Positions 10,663-21,714 of a stretch of DNA of 51,523 nt are shown here, one piece after another; positions within the stretch are counted from its first letter, which is position 1, and each line of letters opens with the position of its first letter. The notes below the pieces were generated by a model. That model had not been told where the DNA came from. It worked only from the letters and a program-made list of their open reading frames with translations, and ran no database searches. Source of the DNA: Cytidiella melzeri (lineage: Eukaryota > Basidiomycota > Agaricomycetes > Polyporales > Irpicaceae); assembly GCA_022592445.1 (NCBI GenBank), contig JABYQR010000318.1:1-51523 (forward strand), read 5' to 3'. A program made the translations under genes and the position numbers.

Positions 10663-13600
10663 GTGAGCTCGGTCACGGAGCAGCAAGTGTAAAGGCTAAG
10701 TTTGAAGTTGATGGTTAGTAGGGGATTGCGGGAGGGGGGAACGTTGGGTAGGGCAGAGAGCATTTTATATACTTTGGGTTTATCATTAATATAATGAAAC
10801 TACCTAGGGTGGGTCGGCAAGAGAGCGAAACTGTCTGATTTTTCGACGACGCTGGTGAGGTGTAGCGCGCCCTTTGTTTGGTCCGATGTTTGGGTCCTAT
10901 AATTCCCCCAGACACTTCATCCTATCCCTCTTCATCCATCCATCGCCCTTGTATTATTGATTATTCTCCCGCACAACAAAGAAACAAAGCTTTTCCCCTG
11001 GTAGAGACTGGCGGTATCAGCCTCTCTCATCCCGTGCTAATCGATTCACCAGCTCACACACTCTGATTCAGATTATCAACCTAAGCAAATATCGAATCTC
11101 CATCTCCTCACTCCATACCGAGTCAAGGAGGATGCGTACAAGAGCCCCCCAAGTTTAGCCTAGTCCCATCTCTAGCTTTTGATTTCCTTCTCCCTTTCGT
11201 ACACGTTGCCTTCCGCGAGCAGGGCTGTAAATCATGCTGCCCTGCCCCCCTCCCATATGCATTAGCCATTGCAAAAGGAAGAACTTGCCTCGAGTTACCG
11301 TGACCTGCTGTCGGATCCTGGAAACCCTGCCAGCCAGCCACGGTCACGGTAACCAGACACCGCACCGGACTCTCAGGCTAACTTGCGACTCCCAGCCACG
11401 ACAACGTGTTCCGAGTCTCTCTCGCCTCCAACACCATCTTCCTTTCCCTTTCCCTTTCCCTTTCCCCCCCCCCCTCATTGAACATCGACATGGGCTTTCT
11501 CGAACTGAGCCTCTCACTCTTCACTCTTGGGTTTTTGTGTTTTCGTGTCCCCGCCCCCCCCCCTCCCCCCCACCGGTCCCGATCGCTCTAATCCATCTTT
11601 GGCCTCACTTATTCTTCGTCGACGTCTTTCCACCCCAACCCACCCTTCCACATGCGTCGAGGAATTTAATTTCCCAACACACTGCAACCATCGCTGATAG
11701 GATAAGGAATAAGGAATAAGGATAACGATAAAATCTCTGTCTGGATTTTCTTTTTCTTTTTCTTTTTGGTTTTTTTAGGGCAAAAACGTCCATTCGTTTT
11801 GTCTTTTTTTCTACTTTCACAATCGATATCCATACCCCAACTCATAAGGACTTTTCATGGCCGTTTCACTTTACTCGAATATATATGTTATGAAGGTGAG
11901 TCAGCTGGGTTTTTTGGTTTTTTTTTTGGAATTTCTCCTACGAGTTTAGCTTGAACAGTCAGTCAATAACGGTGTTGGGTAACCACCGTTCACCCGAAAT
12001 GAAATGAAATGAAATGAAAAACCAAACCAAACCAAACCAAAATCGTTCCTGAGCTTGACTCTCTGCGGCACGACACACCTCGTCACGGATGGCACCACTT
12101 CTCTTCTCCTTTCCTCCAAAACGAACAAACACTTCGCAAAGTTCTCTACTAATTCGTTCGTTCGTACGAGAGAACTATTATAGCGTGCAAACGACCTACT
12201 AATAAACTCACATTAACGGTGGTTTTTTTTTTTTTTTTCTTTTTTTTTTTTGCGTGGTATATTCCCTTGCGGCAAGTGCTTTTTTCGTTTTCAGGATTAA
12301 GAGGATAACAAGAAGGAGCTAATAACACTCTGTAGGAGACGGAGACGCTGCGCCCTGACTGACAGTGACCCGCCATTCTACCTTTCTGATGACGTTCCAT
12401 CCGACTCTCGACCGACCCGCGCTGTCTGTCTCGTACGCTTTTCATAAAACGCGTGTTGAAACGCGGGTGAGTGAATGAGTGGTACATCCCTCCATCCAAA
12501 TCGAACGTTGAGCTCTCAGCTGTAATGAACACGCGTTCCGTCGCTTCGAGCAAGTTTCAGCCTTTCATTTTTCTTTTCTTTCTTTCTTTCTTTCCAGGGT
12601 GCGAAAACCGAACGACCTCCTTGGAATTTCTTTCTCTCACCCATAACGCCTAGTAAAGTAAGTTATCGCCTCCCCCGGACTTCTTTGCTTGCTTACAGTT
12701 GACAGCGAAACAAGGACGGTGGCGTTTAGCGTGACAGCCGTTGGCTATGGTTCCAGTACTAGCAGGCAGGGCCCCTCTTCTACTACTTCTTAGATCTGTG
12801 GTTGTCGAAGCTTTCTTTGGGTGGTCGTTGGCGTTGCAAGACACCCTTTTCAGATTCAGAGAGCCAGGTAAGGCAACTTCTTCTTCGTCTTCATTTTCGT
12901 CATTCTTCTTCTTCTTTCGTGGCAGTTATTTGAATATCTCGCTAGCCTAGCGACAACGTACGCTCGATGGCTGGACCCCCTCTAGATCTTCGAAAGTCTT
13001 TGACTACCGGGGTACGGTGATTATTTTTTCCTTCCTGTGAGCCATATACCATGGGAATGTGTTTCACTGCGACAGGTTATTAGAAACCGCGGTTTTTTAC
13101 ACGAATACACTCACTGGCAGGCTAGACCCTCTCTCTCTCTCTCTTTCTCGAATCTGTTCGTCCAATTTCCTTCAATTCATTGATTCCTGGCGTAGTGTAG
13201 TAATGACGCAGCTAAGAGCTTTCTGTTGGCAGTTTCGAGCCCTCCTCCGAGCGGATATAAAACCATAAACCATAACCAACGATCTCTCTCTCTGGTAGAC
13301 GCGTGGTGCGCTGGCAAAACAGACCCTTCGTGTACTCCATTACAAGGTTATTCGTATCAACCGAACCGACGCACACACACGCACATTGAACGGTGAACGG
13401 TGAAACTTTGCGCGTTTTTGTGAACTGGAAACCTCGTCATCCCCTGCCTGGACAGAATTTTCGAGGCAGTGGATTATATATTATTATTATTATCATTACC
13501 TACCCATCGAGTCTCTGGGGGTCTTGCGTGGTGTGGTACAAACTCACCCGTACAAAAACCCTCTTGAAACATATGCATAACCCACACACGTTTTTTTGTC

Positions 13601-14819
13601 TCTTCTGATTTACTGTACAACGAGAGGCCAAAAAAAAACGAATGGATCTTCTTCGTTGGATGGTGCGGCCGATAACTCGAATGGGCACGCGTCGTCCACG
13701 CCTTTTTCATTCATCCATCATTCATTCATTCAATTATTCTCTCTCTCTGCCTGCCTCTGCCTGTCTCTGTTTTGGTTCCTAGCTGGTGGCGATCGATGTT
13801 CCTCCCATCTCCCCAAGATGTCGCTCCGATAGAGTGGGAAGATTAGGTTGTTGTTCCGGAGCGAAAAAAAGATAACAACATGTACAGTGGGGTGTGGTGG
13901 GTGGTGTGGGAGATCCGAGTCGCAAGGCGTGAACACTGAAAACGCGTGAACTTGGCACGTCGACGTCGGAGTCATGTCATAACTGCGAGTCGCATGCTTT
14001 CCGAGTGGCAACGAGTGCTTTGACATTGAGTTTTATGGTATGTATGTATGCATGTATGGGTGCTTCCGCCAAGCCACAATCAGCTCTGCTCAGAATCTAT
14101 CCGAGTACTAGTTCGCTGTTTCCGGAGCTTGGGGGAAGGAAGGAAAAGGAAGAACCACATGTTTTAGGGTCCGTGGGTGGCGATAAGCTGGAGATTGGTT
14201 GGGTCGTAGTCGTGTTCACGGAAAGCTCAAAGGAATGGTAGGGTAGGTAGAGTAGCCAAACTGGGTTCCGTCGGCGTGTTTTCTGGGTTTGTGCATGATC
14301 CGGCCAGGGAGGGAGAAGATTGTGTGGATGGACACGATCGATAATGATATCGCTTAGGTGTGGGTGGCAAGCAAGCAAGGTTGGACAGAATGTGGATAGA
14401 TAGATTATCGATCGGATGGTTTGTTTCGAGAAACAATTCGCTAAGCAGAAGCAGATGATACGAACATGTGAGCTCGAGGAATGTCGACCGTCTGTTCAAC
14501 GTTCACCACCAGCCTTCTGTCAAAAATGCAACACTCGCCCTGGCTTGTGATTCCTAGTTCCACTTCGCTGCGCACTGCGCACTGCAAGTCTTACAACAAA
14601 TTTAAAGCAGGGACAAGGATGTTTGGTATGTACTCATACTTACCACGGAGACTATCCCGGTAGGAAAAAATAAAACCAAAAATAATGATAATGCTTATCA
14701 CCCATCGCCACTCTGCCCTGAAAACTTAGAAAAATGAAAAAAAAAAATTGATAAACTTGATAAACACCCGGTATCTCTCTCTTCTCCACTGTATGTATGC
14801 CTGGCAAGATGCACTAGGG
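10663..14819. other. Long low-complexity region upstream of the Zn2Cys6 gene
   Basis: These 4.2 kb contain no convincing gene on either strand. Most of it is pyrimidine-rich with many microsatellites: TTTCCC repeats ending in a C-run at about 11445-11476, GAAAT repeats at about 11996-12018, ACCAA repeats at about 12021-12040, T-tracts at about 12223-12252, TTTC repeats at about 12572-12595 and TTA repeats at about 13478-13495. It probably includes the regulator's promoter and a long leader. A large regulatory region would suit a developmentally controlled factor, but this is inference. Confidence 0.45.
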
Positions 14820-14824
14820 GCAAA

Positions 14825-14998
14825 TGTTTAACTATTCTGTCTTCGTACTACTTAGCGCGCGCTTAGCGCTGTAGTTACCGTATATAAGACTTACTTTGAT
14901 CAATGCACTGCTATCGCTTTTGATCCCCAACTCTCTGTGTGACCACCACCTCAGTCTTCTCTCTCAACGCTCTCAACTCTCTTGATACCTTGTTAAAA
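14825..14998 (+). repeat. 5' LTR of copia A
   Basis: 174-bp LTR starting TGTTTAAC and ending TTGTTAAAA. A TATATAAG promoter element lies at about 14881-14888. The 3' terminus is AA rather than the usual CA, and both LTRs share this. Confidence 0.93.
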
Positions 14999-15010
14999 GG
15001 TTATGAGCCC
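14999..15010 (+). promoter_or_regulatory. Primer-binding site of copia A (half tRNA-iMet)
   Basis: GGTTATGAGCCC directly abuts the 5' LTR. It is the reverse complement of GGGCTCATAACC, the anticodon arm (CAT anticodon) of fungal initiator tRNA-Met. This predicts priming by a cleaved 5' half of the tRNA, as known for Drosophila copia. Confidence 0.75.
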
Positions 15011-15066
15011 CGCCTAAAGCTCATATCTTCACTCTACTTCACTTTTACATCTACTCCTCTCTGTTT

Positions 15067-18000
15067 ATGAGCTCTGATCTCGCTGATCAAGCTCAACTTC
15101 GTCGCTCCACTAGAGAGCGTCACCAAACCAACTTCCTCAGGGGTACCAGAGCTCAACCCCGCCAAAGAACAACTACCACTCGCAGGACAACTCCCATTTT
15201 CACTCCTACTCCTTCTCCTGCTCCTACTACACCTCCTCCTTCGATGTCTGCCACCACTATCACAAAAACCGATGCTCCCTCAGCTGGACCATCCAACTCT
15301 AACGTCCCTGACGTCGAACCCCAACCCAGTCACAACGACAACCACTCTTCTAGCTCTGAGGATCGTGAGGCGATCCCAGGTGCTCGTCATGTCTCTGCTC
15401 CTCCTGCTGATCGCCGTCGCACCCCCTTCGACACTCTTCGCGAGGACGATCGTCGTCGTCACCCTCATGGAGGAGATGATGACAGTGATGACGACCGTAT
15501 GGATGAGGATGAGAGGCCTCGTCGTCGACGTGAGAAGCGTCCTGCTCGCCGTCCGACAACTCCCCCTCCTCCGGGCAGCTCTCCTGGTGGCTCGCCGCCT
15601 CCTCCTCCGCCTAGCTCCTTAGGCACTAGGTCGACACGCGAAGTGTCACAACTTCTGTCTGTGCCACCGGGCCACGACAACAACTTCACTATGTCGCTCA
15701 GCGACATTAACAAAGCCTTCTCTGATGTTGGCAAACTTACTGGGGCTGACACTTGGCCGATGTGGAAGTTCCGTGTCGAGACCGCTATGTCCACTATACT
15801 GGAGTTTCATACACTCCGAGGTGGCCTGACCGTACCTCAAGAGGTTACGCGGGCTGTCTTCAACGTCCTGACCGGTCATATCTCTGACTCGGTCATGGCC
15901 AACTACCTCAACGAGTCCAAGCCCCACGTACTCATGGACAAGCTGCGTGAACGTTACGATCCGAAGACCACTGTGTCTGACGCGAACGAAATTTACCAGC
16001 TGTTCCATCTTCGTCGTCCTATCTATGAGATGGACAAGCTGCTCGACGACGCCACTAATATCCGCAGCAAGCTTATCGCTGCTGGTGTCGACATTCCCGA
16101 CCATATCTTCTACGCAGCCATCGTCAGGATCATCCCTCCTGCCTATGCCGCCACACGTCAGAACTACGAGGTCGGCGTGCGTTCTTCTACTCCGGCTGGA
16201 GAGAAGTTCCGGTACAGGCCCAACGCGCTCATTGCTGAGCTTCGTCGCGAGTTCACCAACTGGCGACTCACGCACCCCCCGAAGACTTCTGAGTCCAAGG
16301 GACCTACCACTTTCGTCCCTAAGGACAAAGCTCACGCTCCTTCGGCTTCGCACGCCAAGGGCAAGGCCGCGGTCGAACGCTCGACCAAAACCACCACTAC
16401 TGCTCGCGCGGCTGCAGCCCCCTACTCGTCGAGCAAGCCCTCCACTTCTGGTCAGGGCAACTGCTTCAACTGTGGTCAGCCTGGCCACATGACGCCGACT
16501 TGCCCTCTGCCCTGGACTGAGAAGTCCAAAGCTGCGATGAAAAAGAAGGGCATCACTCGCAAGTCCACTGCCGCCGCCGCTCAAGGCAAGAAGAAAGAGT
16601 CCGCCGCTGCCGGCTCTTCCACTGCTACTGGCTTCATGGCCAACGTCACTGCTGCTGCTGACTCGGACGAAGAGGTCCTCGAGAACCCTCACCCAAGCGC
16701 GTGGGTGAAGTCTCTTTCTAACTCGGACGTGACGATGCACGTAAGTACTCGTACCATTTCTTCTACTTTACTTCCACTGTTCGCAACTTCGTCATCTGAC
16801 AAGTGCGTTCATGTCATCGATACTGGTGCTACTATACACTGTACACCATATCGTGACTTACTTTTCAACGTTCACTCTGTACCGACTATCTTACTTACTG
16901 TCGCCAACTCAGAGCAAATAAGTCTCAAACTCGCCGGCGACATGGTACTTGAGGTCGAACAAGAAAATGGTACGCATAATCAACTTATGCTAAAGAATGT
17001 CTACTACAACTCACAACTACCCTTCACGCTTATCAGTGTTTCAAAATTGGACGCTGACTATCGCTTCACTTTCTTCTCAAATACTTGTACTATATATGAC
17101 TCGAACGCGTCTTGTGTAGCTGTGATACGAAAAATACACGATTTGTATTCACTCAACTCTACTCGCGTGATTTCTTTAGCAAGCGTGCATAAGTCTGGTA
17201 TAACGATGCTTGAACTTCATAAAAAACTCGGTCACATCAGTTATTTCCAGATAAACAAACTACTTGAAACGTCCAAACTTATCATTACTACTCATATCAC
17301 TGACCGCACAGAAACTCCGTGCGAGGACTGTATCTTGAATAATATTCATCGTACTCCAGTCCCCAAAGCTCGTACTTTGCCGTTGGCTACTTCCTTCGGT
17401 GATCACTTTCATATCGACATCTTTGGGCCACTACCCACTGCGTCGATTACTGGTCATTATCTGTACTGGTTGACTATTGTCGACGACTCAACTCGATGGT
17501 TAACACTTGCACCATTAAAAACTGAAGATGATGCCTTCACTCAATGGGTTATCTTCTCTACTGAGCTTCTTACGCAATACAATATTCGCGTCAAGATTCT
17601 TCAATCTGACAACGATGGCGTATTCACTGGTGCAAATATGACAAACTACTTGAAGTCACAAGGTACTATACCCCGGCTTACTGTGCACGATACTCCTGCA
17701 CAAAATGGTGTTGCTGAGCGCACACACCAGACTATTATGAACTTGGTTCGTGTAAACCTACACACAGCTGCTTTACCAAACCGGTTATGGTGGTACGCTG
17801 CGCTTCATGCGGTTTATCTCTATAATCGCACTCCTCGTGCTCCTCTTCAATACAAAACTCCTTACTTTAAACGCTATGGTACTGAAGCGAACCTTGATGC
17901 GCTTCAAAAGTTTGGTCAACCGTGTATCGTATACGACGAATACCGAACCAATAAACTCGCACCAAAAGGCAAGCGTGCCGTTTGGATAGGCTTTGCTGAA

Positions 18001-18246
18001 TATTCCAAAGGCCACTACGTTTACTTCGGAACACGCGTAGGCGTCGAACGAAACTTGCAATTTGTTGACTCTACGGCACAAATTGAAGGGGAGAAAGAAC
18101 CAAATATCGAACAACCTACTCTTGAAAAACAACTTCAACTCGAGGAGAACCTCATGTTGAACCCATGGACATCGACGAGCCTGACCCTTCTGGTCCTAGG
18201 CGTACTACTAGAGAGCCTAAGCCTTCGCGCAAAGCTTGAGGCTTAA
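15067..18246 (+). CDS. Copia A gag, protease and integrase part of polyprotein
   Basis: First 1059 codons of the copia polyprotein. Gag comes first: a Pro/Ser/Thr/Arg-rich N-terminus, then a UBN2-like capsid region with DTWPMWKFRVETAMS and a CCHC zinc knuckle CFNCGQPGHMTPTC at about 466-479. Protease active site is VIDTGAT (D585). The integrase zinc domain has HKKLGHISYFQ and CEDC. The integrase catalytic triad is D784, D848 and E884, exactly 35 residues between the last two (DD35E). The conserved frame is lost around 18140, where the residues after LEKQLQLE become unrelated; the original frame continues one base earlier, which fits a 1-nt deletion. The C-terminal 30 or so residues of this ORF are therefore frameshift product. 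Confidence 0.9.
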   Translation: MSSDLADQAQLRRSTRERHQTNFLRGTRAQPRQRTTTTRRTTPIFTPTPSPAPTTPPPSMSATTITKTDAPSAGPSNSNVPDVEPQPSHNDNHSSSSEDREAIPGARHVSAPPADRRRTPFDTLREDDRRRHPHGGDDDSDDDRMDEDERPRRRREKRPARRPTTPPPPGSSPGGSPPPPPPSSLGTRSTREVSQLLSVPPGHDNNFTMSLSDINKAFSDVGKLTGADTWPMWKFRVETAMSTILEFHTLRGGLTVPQEVTRAVFNVLTGHISDSVMANYLNESKPHVLMDKLRERYDPKTTVSDANEIYQLFHLRRPIYEMDKLLDDATNIRSKLIAAGVDIPDHIFYAAIVRIIPPAYAATRQNYEVGVRSSTPAGEKFRYRPNALIAELRREFTNWRLTHPPKTSESKGPTTFVPKDKAHAPSASHAKGKAAVERSTKTTTTARAAAAPYSSSKPSTSGQGNCFNCGQPGHMTPTCPLPWTEKSKAAMKKKGITRKSTAAAAQGKKKESAAAGSSTATGFMANVTAAADSDEEVLENPHPSAWVKSLSNSDVTMHVSTRTISSTLLPLFATSSSDKCVHVIDTGATIHCTPYRDLLFNVHSVPTILLTVANSEQISLKLAGDMVLEVEQENGTHNQLMLKNVYYNSQLPFTLISVSKLDADYRFTFFSNTCTIYDSNASCVAVIRKIHDLYSLNSTRVISLASVHKSGITMLELHKKLGHISYFQINKLLETSKLIITTHITDRTETPCEDCILNNIHRTPVPKARTLPLATSFGDHFHIDIFGPLPTASITGHYLYWLTIVDDSTRWLTLAPLKTEDDAFTQWVIFSTELLTQYNIRVKILQSDNDGVFTGANMTNYLKSQGTIPRLTVHDTPAQNGVAERTHQTIMNLVRVNLHTAALPNRLWWYAALHAVYLYNRTPRAPLQYKTPYFKRYGTEANLDALQKFGQPCIVYDEYRTNKLAPKGKRAVWIGFAEYSKGHYVYFGTRVGVERNLQFVDSTAQIEGEKEPNIEQPTLEKQLQLEENLMLNPWTSTSLTLLVLGVLLESLSLRAKLEA

Positions 18247-19901
18247 ACTATGATGAAGTCGATACAAACATTGCCTTCTACTTGACTGAATTCAACGCAT
18301 ACTACGCTGAAGACGTCGGTGATCCAGTTACTTACAAAGACGTACTTAACCACCCACTCAAACTTGACTGGCTCAAGTCAATGAAAACTGAGGTTGATAC
18401 CCTCGAACAACTTGGCACTTGGGAATACTGTATCCCGCCGCCAAATGCGAACATCACTGGTTCGCGCTTTGTCTACAAAACAAAATACGAACACGGCAAA
18501 GTCACTAAACTCAAGTCAAGACTTGTTGCGCAAGGATACTCCCAGCGTGACGGCATTGATTACTACTCGAATGACTTATTCGCACCTGTTGCGCGTATGA
18601 GTTCACTACGATTCGTACTTACTCTCGCGGCTTCACTACACTTTGAGATTACTCAGCTTGATATCAAGTCCGCATACTTATACGGTAACATCCACGACGA
18701 TGAAGACCTTTATCTTCGTCCACCTCCTGGTGACTTACTTCCAAACCTGCCACCTGGTTGGGTACTTAAACTTCGGAAGACTATCTACGGCCTTAAGCAA
18801 GCCGGACGTCGTTGGTACAAAGTACTATGTGACATACTCTTTGCACTTGGACTAAAGCGTTGTGAATTCGACAATGCAGTCTTCTACCTCTATCGAGGTG
18901 ATAAACTTATACTTCTACTTGCTGTCCATGTCGATGACATTACTCTTGGCACTATCACTACTACTGTTGCCGAAAAATTTGAGATTGCACTCAGACAACA
19001 TGTCGAACTTACTAACGGTGGAACTATCCACTGGATGCTTGGCATGGAAGTTGCTTATGATAAAGCCGCAGGCATTATCAAGCTTCGTCAAAGGGATTAT
19101 ATCCTGAACATACTTAAGCGATACAACTTTGACCACGAACATTCACGCCGTACACCAATGGTACACGAGCACAACTTAGCCCCCCGTGCTGTGACCGAAC
19201 CACGTCAGGACGCTGACGCCATTACACACTACATGTCTCTTGTTGGTGGCTTACGCTACGTCGCCGACAGTACTCGACCAGACATTGCTTATTGCACTGG
19301 TCAACTAGCACGATACTTATCTGACCCTGCTAAGGAACACTACGCTGCAGCTAAACAGTGTTACCTTTACCTCAAGGGAACGTGCGACTACTGGCTTGTC
19401 CTAGGAAACCAAGCCAACCCTACTTCTACTTCACTCGTAGGTTATGCCGACTCTGATGGTATGACTACGTACGGCAATAAACCAATAATGGGCTATACTT
19501 TCACATATAACGACTCGCTTATCTCTTGGTCAAGTAAGCGCGGTTCACTTGTAACTTTATCGGTCACCGAAGCCGAACTGTACGCACTTGCTCATGCGTC
19601 CACAGAGGCCATCTATTTGAAGAGCCTCATAGATGAAATACTTAACTGCACTATGGACCCTGTCAAACTATATACCGACAGTGCGTCAACTCTTGCGATT
19701 GTTCGTTCCCCCGAGGAACAACACTCTCAACGTACTAAACACTTTAACATTCGCAAGAACTTCATCAGCGATCGTGTAACTAAAGGGTACATCACTGTGC
19801 ACCACGTACCTTCTGCCGATCAACGTGCTGATACTCTTACTAAAGCACTACCTCTCGAAAAACTCAAGCACTTCAATGAACTACTTCATGTTCAGGCTTG
19901 A
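18240..19901 (+). CDS. Copia A reverse transcriptase and RNase H
   Basis: Second part of the copia polyprotein, with no ATG of its own. It begins just after an in-frame TGA (18237-18239) in the linker between integrase and RT; the codon reads like a C-to-T change of CGA, which is inference. RT landmarks in order: LAPVARMSSLRFVL-like block (APVARMSSLR), LDIKSAYLYGNI, KTIYGLKQAGRRWY and the catalytic AVHVDDITLG. RNase H has YADSDGM, SVTEAELYALAHASTEAI, YTDSASTLAI and TKHFNIRKNFI, ending DQRADTLTKALP. The TGA overlaps the polypurine tract start. Apart from the linker lesions the enzyme domains are intact, so this copy decayed very recently. Confidence 0.9.
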   Translation, partial: GLNYDEVDTNIAFYLTEFNAYYAEDVGDPVTYKDVLNHPLKLDWLKSMKTEVDTLEQLGTWEYCIPPPNANITGSRFVYKTKYEHGKVTKLKSRLVAQGYSQRDGIDYYSNDLFAPVARMSSLRFVLTLAASLHFEITQLDIKSAYLYGNIHDDEDLYLRPPPGDLLPNLPPGWVLKLRKTIYGLKQAGRRWYKVLCDILFALGLKRCEFDNAVFYLYRGDKLILLLAVHVDDITLGTITTTVAEKFEIALRQHVELTNGGTIHWMLGMEVAYDKAAGIIKLRQRDYILNILKRYNFDHEHSRRTPMVHEHNLAPRAVTEPRQDADAITHYMSLVGGLRYVADSTRPDIAYCTGQLARYLSDPAKEHYAAAKQCYLYLKGTCDYWLVLGNQANPTSTSLVGYADSDGMTTYGNKPIMGYTFTYNDSLISWSSKRGSLVTLSVTEAELYALAHASTEAIYLKSLIDEILNCTMDPVKLYTDSASTLAIVRSPEEQHSQRTKHFNIRKNFISDRVTKGYITVHHVPSADQRADTLTKALPLEKLKHFNELLHVQA

Positions 19902-19908
19902 AGGGGAG

Positions 19909-20082
19909 TGTTTAACTATTCTGTCTTCGTACTACTTAGCGCGCGCTTAGCGCCGTAGTTACCGTATATAAGACTTACTTTGATCAATGCACTGCTATCG
20001 CTTTTGATCCCCAACTCTCTGTGTGACCACCACCTCAGTCTTCTCTCTCAACGCTCTCAACTCTCTTGATACCTTGTTAAAA
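19909..20082 (+). repeat. 3' LTR of copia A
   Basis: 174 bp, differing from the 5' LTR at one position. It follows the polypurine tract directly and is followed by the target duplication GCAAA. Confidence 0.93.
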
Positions 20083-20087
20083 GCAAA

Positions 20088-21714
20088 CGCCGATTTTTCA
20101 CGCCTTGAAATTTGCATGATTACCCATTTAAATGTTAACTATCAGCAGATAATCCATAGGCAATTTTGGGCTCGGAATTGTTTCTTAATGTTTGAGAATA
20201 CAAAATAATGCTATACAAATTCTGTGGCTTTTCCGGCGCAGGAATTTCTGTTGTTTAAGTGGTAGTTAAATCAAAAAGAAAAATGAAAGGAAAGTTACCT
20301 TTCAAGGCTCAGAAAACCAAGTGGAAAAGATGCCTTCCACGGATTCGGCGGGGCGTGGGAAAAGGGCATGAAAAAATCAAGAAAAGGAAAGGGCGGGTAG
20401 AATTTCCGGCGGCCTACCTCGTTGCATGCACGTGCTACCGAAAAGTTCTTGAAAGTTGTTTGCCACGTTATGTTTGCCATCACCCGACACACATGGGAAA
20501 TCTAATTGTTTTTACAATTTTAGGTCGGTCGGAAATCTGCCCGAAAAATCAATATTCACACAGATTTTCGGAGCGCGGAAAGGCTGCCAGTAGAAAGGCT
20601 TGAAAATTTGTAGAAAAATCACAAAAATGTCTTTGATTGTATATTAATCTAACCCCCCAAACATAACTATATATTCACGGGATTTTTAACATATCAAATA
20701 ACTCTCACAATCATTTCACGTCATGTGAAATCAGCCTTTGCCCGCAGTGATGTGTGTATAACTGAACTCAACAACGTGCCTTTTTTGTTTGTGATATTTT
20801 AAACCTTTCCCAACTTGCCGAAAGGCCACACTTCCGAGTCCAAGAGTGATTGATTTATTTGCTTGTTTGTTTGTTTGTTCACGAATGGATCGTTGCCGCT
20901 TTTGCCGCTCACCACGAACCACTGCACTTGAACTTCAACTTTAAGACATTGTTGTTTTTGCAGGGTTTTGGAGCGCGCACGGGAGGGGGCTCGAAAAGAA
21001 TGAACACAATGTTATTCAATAGCTACGCAAATACAGGGTTTTTATATTATTTTAGAAACTCGGATAAGACAAAAAAGAGAATATCGAAACAAGTAATGCG
21101 CGCGGAATGACGAAGGCGGGCGGCAGGAACAAACGGATACAAACAAAAATCAGGCGGAAAACTTAAAATAACAACAGACATAATACACAGTACTAATACT
21201 TACAGTACTTACGGGCTAGCCGAGATGAACCTCGCTGTTGTCACGGACAACGAGCAACGAACAAACGAGCGTGTTTCCCCGTAAATGGCCTGTGCTTTAA
21301 AAAATATGCGGCGAGTAGCCTATCACAGCCCCCTGGCGGTCTGCAACCGCTGACTCGGACTGACGTCGAACAACGAAAAACACAAATTAAGAGTAAAAGT
21401 GCAATAAATGATATATTACACCCCTCTGTTGCGAGATATACTGTACAACCGTTCGAACACATGCAAGAACTTCAAAGGGTACGAAAAAGGAAAAAAACCA
21501 AAAAAAGAAAAAAGAAAAAAAAAAAAAAATACAAATACAGGTGGGGGGGAATAGTCTATGTGGAGTAAGAGTGAGACTGAGATGAGGATGAGGATGGAGG
21601 ATGAGGATGAAAAGAGGATTTCCGTATGGCTACATGGTTTGGATTCTGCGTAACAAAAAAGAAAAGAAAAAGTAAGAAAAAAATAAGAAAGTAAGAAAAA
21701 AACACTAAGAAGAT
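20088..21714. other. Intergenic region downstream of adenylate cyclase
   Basis: No gene seen. The ORFs here are lysine-rich or AT-driven and lack motifs. Poly-purine and A-rich runs at about 21480-21715 probably belong to the 3' UTR of adenylate cyclase on the minus strand. Confidence 0.5.

Larger units (their letters stand above)
14825..20082 (+). mobile_element. Ty1/copia LTR retrotransposon A, nearly intact
   Basis: A complete element of 5258 bp with 174-bp LTRs, a primer-binding site next to the 5' LTR, gag-pol in copia order (PR-IN-RT-RH) and a polypurine tract AAGGGGAG (19901-19908) against the 3' LTR. It is flanked by the 5-bp target duplication GCAAA (14820-14824 and 20083-20087). 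Compared by eye, the LTRs differ at one of 174 positions (T/C in GCGCTGTAG versus GCGCCGTAG), so insertion is recent. Two lesions break the polyprotein near 18140 and 18237. It lies between the Zn2Cys6 gene and adenylate cyclase. Copia C at 49464 belongs to the same family. Confidence 0.95.

Noticed and set aside
11234..11719. 161-codon plus-strand ORF upstream of copia A
   Set aside because: Pro/Phe-rich product of TTTCCC and CCC repeats; no conserved domain.
15646..16740. Long minus-strand ORF (364 codons) opposite copia A gag
   Set aside because: Arg/Ser/Leu-rich shadow of the GC-biased gag frame; no motif, and the plus strand has a zinc knuckle and capsid blocks.
18130..18282. Programmed frameshift between integrase and RT of copia A
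   Set aside because: Copia elements normally make one polyprotein; there is no obvious slippery site and a separate TGA also lies in the gap, so mutation is simpler.
20259..20603. Lys/Arg-rich plus-strand ORF of 114 codons
   Set aside because: Low-complexity basic ORF without family motifs, splice context or promoter signals.
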